A stretch of DNA of 64,000 nt from Nymphaea colorata (Eukaryota; Streptophyta; Magnoliopsida; Nymphaeales; Nymphaeaceae): NCBI RefSeq assembly GCF_008831285.2, contig NC_045138.2:19067934-19131933 (forward strand), given 5' to 3'. A model generated the notes under the pieces. That model had not been told where the DNA came from. It saw only the letters and a program-made list of their open reading frames with translations, and searched no databases. Position 1 is the stretch's first letter; every line of letters begins with the position of its first letter. Positions 56,169 through 64,000 of the stretch are shown here, in pieces. The position numbers were made by a program, and so were the translations under genes.

Positions 56169-57064
56169 ATGAGCCAGGATCAGCCACGGAGGCCCAGCAA
56201 CAACACCCGGGCCCAGGCCCGGACAGAGCCCATCAAGTACGGAGACGTGTTCGACGTCTCCGGCGGGCTCGCTGATCAGCCTGTGGCTCCCCGGGACGCC
56301 GCCATGATGCAGTCCGCGGAGAACCTGACCCTCGGCCAGAGCCCGAAGGGAGGGGCCGCTGCGGCAATGCAGTCCGCGGCCAGGCGCAACGAGAACGCCG
56401 GCCTCGTCGGCCACGACGAGCGGTCTCCGGCAGCCCGCGAGGGAATGACGGTCACCGAGATGGACGCCCCGGGTCGCCGCGTCGTGACAGAGTCGGTGGG
56501 CGGGCAGGTGGTCGACCATTTTGAGACTCCGGCGCCGGTGACGGCGCAGCCGGCCGTGACGGACGCGTTCACAATCGGCGACGCGTTGGAGGCAGCGGCC
56601 GTGACTGCCCGCGACAAGCCGGTGACGCACAGTGACGCGAGTGCCATCCAGGCGGCGGAGGTCCGGGCCACCGGAAGGACCGCCGTCGTTCCGGGAGGCG
56701 TCGGTGCTGCTGCTAAATCGGCTGCTAACGCCAACGAATGGACCGTAGACGAAGATGACATGACGACCCTGGGAGACGTTCTTGAGGTAAGCGCTAGGTA
56801 CATTCACTATTTGCGGATAGTTGGAGCTGCGAAGTTCGCAGGCTCTCTTTGCTTGGATTAAGATGTATGAGGTCGTCCTAATTGGTCTCTGTTGGTGCTC
56901 AGGATGCGAAGGCAAGATTGCCTGCAGACAAGGCTGTGACGGCTGTAGACGCAGAGAGGGTGACCGGAGCTGAGCTGCGCAACAGCCCCGACCTGGTCAC
57001 GTATCCCGGCGGCGTCGCTGACACGATGACCGCCGCGGCCAGGCTGAACCGGCAGCCCACCTGA
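56169..57064 (+). CDS. SMP-domain LEA protein (D-34 type), 259 aa, two exons
   Basis: Exon 1 is 56169-56786 and exon 2 is 56903-57064, with a GT-AG intron in phase 0. Three seed-maturation-protein domains are visible: about residues 21-80 ('PIKYGDVFDVSGGLADQPVA...AARRNENAG'), 132-190 ('DAFTIGDALEAAAVTARDKPV...GGVGAAAKSAAN') and 197-259 ('MTTLGDVLE...GGVADTMTAAARLNRQ'). The 259-aa length fits the family norm. These hydrophilic proteins accumulate late in embryogenesis and are thought to protect cells during drying; they have no enzyme activity. The exons are much richer in G and C than the flanks. The start is the ATG followed by homology to the second copy; the frame upstream has no better ATG. 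The ACGT motifs upstream fit ABA and seed expression. An identical layout through residue 131 is kept by the neighbour at 59463. Confidence 0.92.
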
Positions 57065-57606
57065 GCCAATCAATATATATCTCAGTTCACTTTTGGTGTT
57101 TTTAAGAGTGAATTTTTCCTTTTAGTGAAGGTCGGTTTGTTTTTTGCGGGTAGGTTGTTGTAAACCGGGTTAACAGGAAGATAGATTATCCTTTTACTTA
57201 TATACAGATATATATACAGGTTGTAATCTTCTTAAGATAGAAGTAATAGATGTTCTTTTGTCCTTTTATCCATGTTCGGGGACGTGCTCCAAAGGCCGTG
57301 AGAAAGTTCGAGTTCTTGGAACAATGTGGCTTCGGATCAAATCTGAGATTCATGTCACCGTGAAATCCAATGGCTAAACAAACGGCGAATTTCAGATCCA
57401 CCGTTGAATGCAAAAACTGTGTTTAAAAGTTCCCATAATAGTCGACTGACTTTTTTTAACATTTCCAAGATGATCTGACTGGTTAAATGGAAGACCTTTT
57501 CGAGAAATTTTCCTTAAACCAGAAAGAAGTCCCATAATTATCAAAATGCCTCTGTCATAAACATTGTAAACCTCTTCACCTCTGAATGCACTAAACCCTT
57601 CCTTTT

Positions 57607-57815
57607 AAGGGGTTGTTTGGCACGATTCCAGTCAAACGACCCTTGAGATTGTGTTTGGCACAGTGTGCTGCGAATTCGTCCATGAATCTACTTTAATTCG
57701 TTCATGAATTTATTATAAAGTAATTCGCTCATGAAATTATTTTAAAGTTACTATAGAGATCGAGTTCAAAGATCAAGCAGATTCAATAAACACTAGTTCC
57801 CTCCAACCCAGAGGG
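57607..57815. mobile_element. MITE-like repeat copy
   Basis: Begins 'aaggggttgtttggca', contains 'catgaatctact' and several 'tcatgaa' motifs, and ends 'caataaacactagttccctcc'. This end pattern matches the reverse-complement right end of the 9917-10079 element. Borders are approximate. Confidence 0.4.
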
Positions 57816-58373
57816 AGAATCTAGAAAGAGAGAGAAATGAATTGATACAAAGAAAAAAAAAACATTTGATTTTATCAAATTTTCCTTTTCTAAATTTTGG
57901 TTATAACAAATCTATTTATGAAATGAATATTATAAACAGGTTCAAATCGTATGTCTATCACTCAACTTTTTAGAACTTAAAACATACCAAAAGAACAAGA
58001 TACAATCGATTGTATCGAGATGACTTCAATTTAGTATTTAATAAAAAAAAACTATAATAAATATTTTTTTCTGTTAAAGCAAATGGGACATTGTCAGGTT
58101 TATGTGGAGGTATGTTAAAAAGACTTCCATATAAATGTATAAATGCATCAAACTCTGATTACAATGCGTCCAAATTTTATAAATTAAATGGCCACGATTT
58201 CATGCTTTCTCACTAAAAATATGATCTTAAGAATAATGATACATTGATATTCAGGTATGACAACCACATACCCAAACCTACTAATTGACTTCTAGTGTCT
58301 GATTTTCTTTAAGCAGATCCAACCTCACCAATTCGTAAAGGAATTTCAAAAACTTAACCCAAATATAAGATCC

Positions 58374-58457
58374 ACGATCCAAATTATGGATACTAAAAAA
58401 CGCATCGCTGTTAATACGATCCAAATTATGGATACTAAAAAACGCATCATTGTTAAA
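58374..58457. repeat. 42-bp tandem duplication
   Basis: Two units beginning 'acgatccaaattatgg' at 58374 and 58416, nearly identical. Confidence 0.92.
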
Positions 58458-59239
58458 ACGTTATCATATATTTTGTTAGTACGTTACGATCGAACCCCTT
58501 TTTTTTCTGGTTGATTCAAAGATGGGAAAGTGAGGTATAGTGCAGTATATCTATTATTTAGAACTTACAGAAATAGTCCTTATTAGAATCCAACTAACAA
58601 CAACAACTAAACCATCATGAATTCACCCATTCCACCAGTTATGTTATATTTAAGCCTGGGCACAAGACCGAGCCACCGTCGAGGACTTGGTATTCAGCCC
58701 AACTTAAGCTCAGGCCTAGAAAAACGAGACCCAGGCTGGCCCGATAAACCCGGACTGGGTCAAGCCGGCCTATGCACAGACTTAATTATACCTCCAAAAC
58801 TTTGTTTATGTATGTTGACAAAAAAAAAGGAAAATAAACATCTTCAAGCACCTGACAATGAGCAAGACCCGGCCATCCGAGTGATGGGAACAATTCAGAT
58901 GCTGGGTCAGACAGTTGACTAAATCCAAATTGGAGGTAGATACCCACATTCAGATCCAAATCAAATTCAATGCTTGATAATGGATCTAGAAATAAGGGCC
59001 ACAGCAGATATTTGAGCGTGCGCCTCACCGTAACGATGGATCTGAATTCCGTATACGGTTACCCAATTCGATTCCTGCTTTAGGTCCACGACCCGAGTTT
59101 CTCCCCCACCTTGACACTTATACCCCTTAAAGTTTACATGCCGTTGGTTCAAACTACCACCGCCCATGCTCATAATTACAAGATTGGCATTACCAACTGG
59201 ATCCTCACAAGCTGCAGCACGCGCCTTCGTTTTTGTAGC

Positions 59240-59281
59240 ACACGTTGCAACTTGCAAAAGAAAACGAAGTCCTGCAACGTG
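59240..59281 (+). promoter_or_regulatory. pair of ABRE-like ACGT motifs upstream of SMP gene 2
   Basis: ACACGTTG at 59240-59247 and ACGTG at 59277-59281, matching the pair in the first copy. Conservation of both cores against a diverged background suggests retained control; this is inference. Confidence 0.5.
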
Positions 59282-59339
59282 GGGCTCTGGTCTTGACTCG
59301 AGTCCATATGCTGCAGAGAGAAACCGCCATGGACGTTCC

Positions 59340-59345
59340 TATAAG
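59340..59345 (+). promoter_or_regulatory. candidate TATA box of SMP gene 2
   Basis: TATAAG in the same conserved block as in copy A, about 120 bases before the start codon. Confidence 0.4.
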
Positions 59346-59462
59346 ACCTTGAGGGATGATTCCCTGGAGACCAACAGCCTCTGGCGGTTCTGTATCATTT
59401 TGAACTTCCGAAGTTCTCGGTGGTATCCCTTTCTTGCTGCTTACTGAAATTGCAGAGAAAAT

Positions 59463-59858
59463 ATGAGTCAACGTCAGCCTCAGAGGCCCAGTGACACCCC
59501 GCAGGGCCAGACGCGTACCGAGCCCATCAAGTACGGCGACGTGTTCGACGTCTCCGGCGGGCTCTCCGAACAGCCTGTGGCTCCGCGGGACGCCGCCATG
59601 ATGCAGTCGGCAGAGAGCCGCACTCTCGGCGAGATCCCGAAGGGCGGAGCAGCCGCGACAATGCAGTCCGCGGCCAGGCGCAACGAGAACGCCGGCCTTG
59701 TCGACCACGACGAGCGGTCTGCGGCAGCCCAAGAGAGAATGACGGTCAGTGAGAGGGCCGTGCCTGGTGGCCGCGTCGTCACCGAGTCGGTGGGCGGACA
59801 GGTGGTCGAGGAGTATGAGACTCCGGTGCCGGTGACGTCTCGGCCGGCGGTGACCTGA
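59463..59858 (+). CDS. single-domain SMP/LEA protein, 131 aa, internally deleted paralog
   Basis: One exon, 131 codons. Residues 1-131 align without gaps to residues 1-131 of the neighbour at 56169: 'PIKYGDVFDVSGGLSEQPVA', 'PRDAAMMQSA', 'AARRNENAGLV', 'VTESVGGQVV', ending 'RPAVT'. The next codon is TGA, followed by 'gcc', and the 3' UTR is homologous to that of the neighbour. The simplest reading is that one deletion removed SMP domains 2 and 3 plus the intron and joined residue 131 almost directly to the ancestral stop. Only the first SMP domain remains, against the usual two or three. The open frame with no other damage and the conserved promoter motifs suggest it is still a gene, but it could be an expressed relic. 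Confidence 0.85.
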   Translation: MSQRQPQRPSDTPQGQTRTEPIKYGDVFDVSGGLSEQPVAPRDAAMMQSAESRTLGEIPKGGAAATMQSAARRNENAGLVDHDERSAAAQERMTVSERAVPGGRVVTESVGGQVVEEYETPVPVTSRPAVT

Positions 59859-59960
59859 GCCGTTTCGACTCAGTGCCAAGTCTTTGGAGTTTCCTTTTGG
59901 TCTGTTTGTTTTGGGGGGAAGCTGTTGTAAGTCGGGTTAACTATGGGTTAGGTATGATGT

Positions 59961-61213
59961 ATAGGTCGATCTATGTATAATATGGGCTGGCTATGGTAGG
60001 GTATGGAGTTTTGGTGGCACTATGTAATCTTCCTATGATAGCGTAATGAAAGGTTTTATCCCTTTGGTGATGTTCTCGTTCTGTTCTTGGGACATGCTGT
60101 AATGTTTTTGTGATGAATGATTTGGCTTAGTAATCAGTTCACTTCGAATACAAAAACGCGATATCTCCGCGTGATGAGAGCGAGGGAGCAACTGCATCTC
60201 TCCCTTTCTCTCGCGTCCTCGTTCGTTATTGATTTGGTTGTTTTTTTCCGAGTCAAGCATCTTACGTTTGAAACTTGTTCTACTCGTGCTTTCATACCTC
60301 AACGATTTTCGTGTCTTCTTTAAGTTTTTTCACGAGATCGTTAGTATCTTTTACATGGTAAAAATCGTTTTGAAAAACAATTCGCCTTTTTCCAGTACAG
60401 GGGATTGGTGGATGCATGGCAGTTTCTGGGTTCCGCCGGAACGACCCCGGGTGAAAGGAGTCTGTAATTTCGATCATGTCTTCGATTGGAGGGGCTTAGG
60501 AAAGACTTGCCATGCTTTCTGGCAGGAATCGGCTTAGCTTTGGAAGACTTGCCAGATCAGATCGATATTTTTTTGGGGTGAGTTGGACAATCCTTGGATA
60601 AGAGGCCCAAGGCTTCCCTCCTTGCCCGGAGGCTCCACTTCCTTCTTCTTGCATTTGAGGTCCATGGTTACGTTGATCCAGAGCTTACCCTTGCTTTTGG
60701 AATTCAGATCTTGCTTTTGGTATTCATAGTTACATTGAGATTTTAACGAACTTACGGTTCCTCCTTTTCAGTTCATCCTTTGTCAACTGAAAACGAACGA
60801 TACTCCTTTTCAGTTCCTCCTTTTCAACTGAAAACGAACGATACTTTTAGTGCGTTTTTTTTTTACAGTATAGAGAAGTGCTTTGCCACTTGTTTACCAC
60901 TTTTTTACAGCCTAGGGAAAAGCTTGCTACCTTGTTACAGTCCAGACCCTAGAGAAGTATAATGATACTTGAGAAGCTTTTTGCCTATTGATACTTGAAA
61001 CAGCAAAATGAGCTCGCGAAAGTGGAGCGTGCTGATCAAATATACAAAAGATACATGCGCTGGGGAAAAAATAAAAGGAAAACGAAAAGAATACAAAATA
61101 CAACAAGACTCAATTTGATACTGTGGGTGTGGATGATCCTCTCACGCCAAGTAGGGCTATGTTTTTCTATCCGCTGATTGGGAGATCAACCGGAACGTAA
61201 ATGATCTGATGCT
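59961..61213. other. intergenic gap
   Basis: Contains a tandem hairpin repeat (60762-60844) and otherwise no supported gene. The right end is probably the 3' UTR of the MON2-like gene. Confidence 0.5.
60762..60844. repeat. tandem 42-bp repeat, each unit a small hairpin
   Basis: Two units of 'tccttttcagtt...aactgaaaacgaacgatac' (60762-60803 and 60804-60844). Within each, TTTTCAGTT pairs with AACTGAAAA across a loop of about 10 bases. Confidence 0.85.
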
Positions 61214-64000
61214 CTAATCTACGACGCTCCCTTTCTGCAAGCCCAATTCGATAGCGATGAGTCGTAGCAACACCTGAACCAGTTCCCTCACTCGTGCTTC
61301 CCTGCAGGATTTCCAAGAACAGGACTTCAAAATTGTGAGGTAGGAAAGAACAGTAAAAATTTCAGTATGACCCAGAGAGAGGGTATAGGGTTTTAGTGGA
61401 TTGCAACAAGGAAGTTACCCTTTTGCATCTCAGACAGCATTGCTGCAGTATTTCAAGGTGAAGGAAAAATTTTGCCTACGTCTAATTTCTCATCACTCGG
61501 TTGCAGAAAATATTAATTAAAGAGGTATGAAGCTTTCCTAGCATCAACGATTGACACTTTATTTCTAACACAGGAGGTTAGAGGTGCTTCTGTGGTTTGT
61601 GAGTTTCACAGATGCGTTTCCAAAAGAACTACTTAGATTGCCACCTAATCACGGAATTGAGTTCGCTATTAACTTTATTCCAGGGACTCAACTATCCCAA
61701 TACAACGGCTTTAGTTGAATTGGAAGAATTGTCATGCCTGTGTTCCTTCTAACACATTAAAAGGAACTGCCCTTTCCTTCAAGGAAGCAGAATGGAGAGA
61801 GAATGTAGATAACAGTGTGCAAAATCAACGGATGGTGGGAAATTTCTAGAAAGAACACCCACAACGGAAAGAAGCCTCCTCCTAGAAAGCAAGAAGAAAA
61901 AGTGCAAGATACTGAAATACATACCTGGTAATTACAATATCGCACAAGGACGGGAAGAGAATGGGAAGGTGGCTGCGACTGTAGGCAGCGTTGCGTTTGA
62001 GGAATGCTTCTTTTGCCGGTTGTTGTAAAGGAAGAAGAGCAGCTGTAGTAGGATGGAGAACGAGGTGGGCAAGCTCCTTGAGGACAAAAAGCGCTTCCTG
62101 GATTCTAACAGATGGAAGAGGCAACTCACCTGTCAAAAACAATTTGAGTCTTGGTGAAGCAAAACACAGCTAGGAGCAAGAAGGTCCATAAAAAGGAAAA
62201 CCGTAAGAAAGGCAGCAACTATCGTCTAGTGCCAATCCAATTCGTGCAGATTACTCTGGGATCTGTCTAGTGTACTTTGCGTTTAGACGTGCTGCCTCAG
62301 TTTTCGTTTAGACATGGCCTCAGGCAAAAGTCCAAAATAATCTAAACGAATCAAAGTGGACACCCAAATTTAAAGAATGGAAACAATGCTTCATGACGAT
62401 TGATATCACCTAGGCACAGCAAAGTGGCCTTTGGAGTGCAGTGGAGCATAACCTATGAAAGCTGGTCACAAATTTTGTGGGTCTTTCAAAGAATGATGCC
62501 TATGCTTTGCTGTAATAAAGGTCCAAAAGATTCTCTCTTCAAATCGCAAGAGGCGAAGAGAAGCGATGATACAAATCTTGCGGGTTCTTCAGAATTATGC
62601 CTATGTTTAGATGGAATAAGATCCTCATTTTCAAATTGTGAGAGGTAGAGAGGAACAATGTCATACCCAAGTCATTTTCATCGATCAAAAACCGTTCTAG
62701 GATAAATTCGCATCTTCCAATGATTATCATTGCAGCAACTTTACTGACTTCAAATCTTGAAGAAGACCACTCGTCACCTTGTTCATAGCTGCCACCAGAA
62801 AAAGGAAAAGAAGAAAATGAAACAAAGTCAAATTAACAAAGTTGATCAAATAACATGGAGTTATAGCCTATGTCACATGGGTGCGAGGTGCAGTGCGGGG
62901 GTGCACCGAGGGTGTACACACACACACACACACATATATAGTTAATTAACTATTTCATAGCCTTAGTTAACTATATTTACATTTTATTCATTGTAAAAAT
63001 TTATACTAAGGCTAGTTTAGCCAGGTGTGCATCTAAAATGGTAAGTTTTGGTCTAGTTCTATTGACCGCAGCAGATGTGTTGTGTTGCACCAAATCCATG
63101 CTGAATTGATGTGCATGCGACAGCTATTTAGGAGCAACCATGTCACGTAAGTTATAGCCCAGGTGATGTGTTCAGATAGAACTTGGGATCTGCCCAAGGT
63201 TCACTCAAGAAGAGTATATTTCAAGTTTATCCAACAAGTGTTTGTGATTTTTTACTACTAGATCTAGTGGGACCTACATTCATCCCTCATATCAATCCAT
63301 GGACTTCGGGAAGAAGGAAATTTGAGACTTGAGAGATGATAGTGATTAACAAGCACATCTCTAGTGACTGGACCATTTTGACAGTCCCTTAGCTTAACAA
63401 AACTGAAAGCATATCTTGCCATGAACTTCTCAAATTTCTTTCTTTTTTTTTCCTCACTCAGTCAAAATGATGAAAGAATTTTCCGTCGTGTTGTACTAAG
63501 TACTCTTAGGTCCAGTGGACCCAAAACTAACACTCTAGCTTCAAAGTTCCTGCATCCGACCTAATATCTGCGAAAAGCCCATCAAAGTATCAAATCATCA
63601 ATTAACATAAACAAGCATCACCCTACATAAATGTTCTTTTTACCATACATTCTTTATGTTACTATACGTAAAACAAAAGATAATTTGTGGCTATGAAAAT
63701 TTGTATGGGTTTGCTTGGATGGGAATGCCAACTAAAGCTGTTAGGTTACACAACAAAACAAAGACCAGACGGGCAGAGTTTTTAGTTATTCTTGTACAAG
63801 GATTTTCTGGTACAACAAGAGTCAAAGGAGCTTGTGCTCTGGCATGCAAGAAAAGTAAAAACAAATGCTAGCAGGCTTCACTTTTGCAAATTCAAACATT
63901 TTACCTGCATGCTGAGAAAATCTTTTGCAAGCAAGCTAATGAAAATCTGCTGCAATGCAACGGCAAGAGTCCTACACTTTCAAGAGGCAGAGAAGCAGTC
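61214..64000 (-). CDS. MON2: MON2-like HEAT/ARM-repeat trafficking protein, C-terminal part (runs off window)
   Basis: Four terminal exons in transcription order: 64000-63905 (partial), 62788-62667, 62129-61925, 61301-61214. Phases agree at all three junctions. The joined C-terminus reads '...CLQKIFSACSYEQ', 'VSKVAAMIIIGRCEFILERF', 'LIDENDLGELPLPSVRIQEA', 'LFVLKELAHLVLHP', 'LPILFPSLCDIVITREARVR' and ends 'ELGLQKGSVVD'. The amphipathic helical pattern fits HEAT/ARM repeats, and the wording resembles the end of the plant MON2 homologue (Arabidopsis At5g27970) as I recall it. MON2 proteins are relatives of the BIG/GBF Arf-GEFs without a working Sec7 domain and act at the trans-Golgi and endosome. 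Only about 170 residues are visible, so the exact family (MON2 against another BIG-related protein) is not proved. The bulk of the gene lies beyond 64000. Confidence 0.65.
62915..62940. repeat. microsatellite (CA)n(TA)n in a MON2-like intron
   Basis: CA run then a short TA run within the intron between 62789 and 63904. That intron is otherwise unremarkable AT-rich sequence. Confidence 0.9.

Larger units (their letters stand above)
55520..57190 (+). repeat. tandem segmental duplication, copy A (promoter plus SMP gene)
   Basis: Sequence from about 55520 through the 3' UTR of the first SMP gene aligns in order with copy B (about 58810-59960). Shared landmarks are 'aataaacatcttcaa', the 'tatacccct..ccgttggt..aaactaccaccgcc' block, the pair of ACGTG-type motifs, 'ccgccatggacgtt.ctataagac', the coding start, and the 3' UTR phrase 'gttgttgtaa..cgggttaac'. 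Confidence 0.85.
57065..58809. other. spacer between the two SMP genes
   Basis: Starts with the 3' UTR of SMP gene 1. The rest holds a MITE-like repeat copy (57607-57815), AT-rich DNA and a 42-bp direct repeat (58374-58457). No gene seen. Confidence 0.6.
58810..59960 (+). repeat. tandem segmental duplication, copy B (promoter plus shortened SMP gene)
   Basis: This is the partner of copy A at 55520-57190. Collinear blocks run through promoter, coding start and 3' UTR. Copy B is shorter because the segment matching SMP domains 2 and 3 and the intron is missing. Confidence 0.85.

Noticed and set aside
56073-56915. 280-codon minus-strand open frame opposite SMP gene 1, and a 224-codon one opposite SMP gene 2 (59205-59879)
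   Set aside because: Both are antisense shadows of GC-rich codon use in the SMP exons. They carry no domain, and the one in copy B persists only because the sense strands are homologous.

Overview
The window is nuclear DNA of a flowering plant. It is AT-rich with GT-AG introns, long intergenic gaps, many microsatellites and small non-autonomous DNA transposons. The gene set is plant-specific: a DYW-class PPR editing factor, a PLATZ factor, SMP-type late-embryogenesis proteins and a PQT3/RBBP6-like ubiquitin ligase. I cannot name the species from sequence alone. I see no viral, bacterial, organellar or LTR-retroelement genes, no CRISPR and no convincing tRNA or rRNA.

Layout, left to right. 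1-6170 is gene-poor. 6175-8015 (+) encodes an HSP20-like (alpha-crystallin fold) protein. 11855-15163 (-) is a five-exon TSR2-type pre-rRNA processing factor, with a possible leader exon near 18.8 kb. 21074-23151 (-) is a four-exon VOC/glyoxalase-like protein of 141 aa. 24203-25444 (-) is an F-box/LRR protein, with a likely leader exon near 27.4-27.6 kb that carries a duplicated 7-codon upstream ORF. 29461-31662 (-) is an intronless PPR-DYW protein closely resembling LOI1/MEF11. 32486-39979 (-) is a PLATZ zinc-binding protein; its first intron holds an 815-bp hAT-like MITE. 44445-52930 (-) is a 15-exon DWNN-domain ubiquitin ligase (PQT3/RBBP6 type). 56169-57064 and 59463-59858 (+) are tandem SMP/LEA genes, the second a shortened copy. 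61214-64000 (-) is the 3' end of a large MON2-like HEAT/ARM trafficking protein that runs off the window.

The genes do not form a pathway; this is ordinary plant synteny. The exon models come from splice signals and reading-phase continuity. All junctions in the TSR2, VOC, PLATZ, DWNN ligase, SMP and MON2-like models keep frame.

The observations most worth a second look are structural: (1) the hAT-like MITE with an array of a perfect 16-bp palindrome and an intact 8-bp target duplication; (2) the SMP copy whose last two domains and intron were removed so that its first domain runs almost straight into what aligns with the parental stop codon; (3) the duplicated uORF in the F-box leader; (4) a partial duplication of a PLATZ exon tail; (5) a small MITE-like repeat family in several gaps. 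I did not find evidence for a wholly new biological system.
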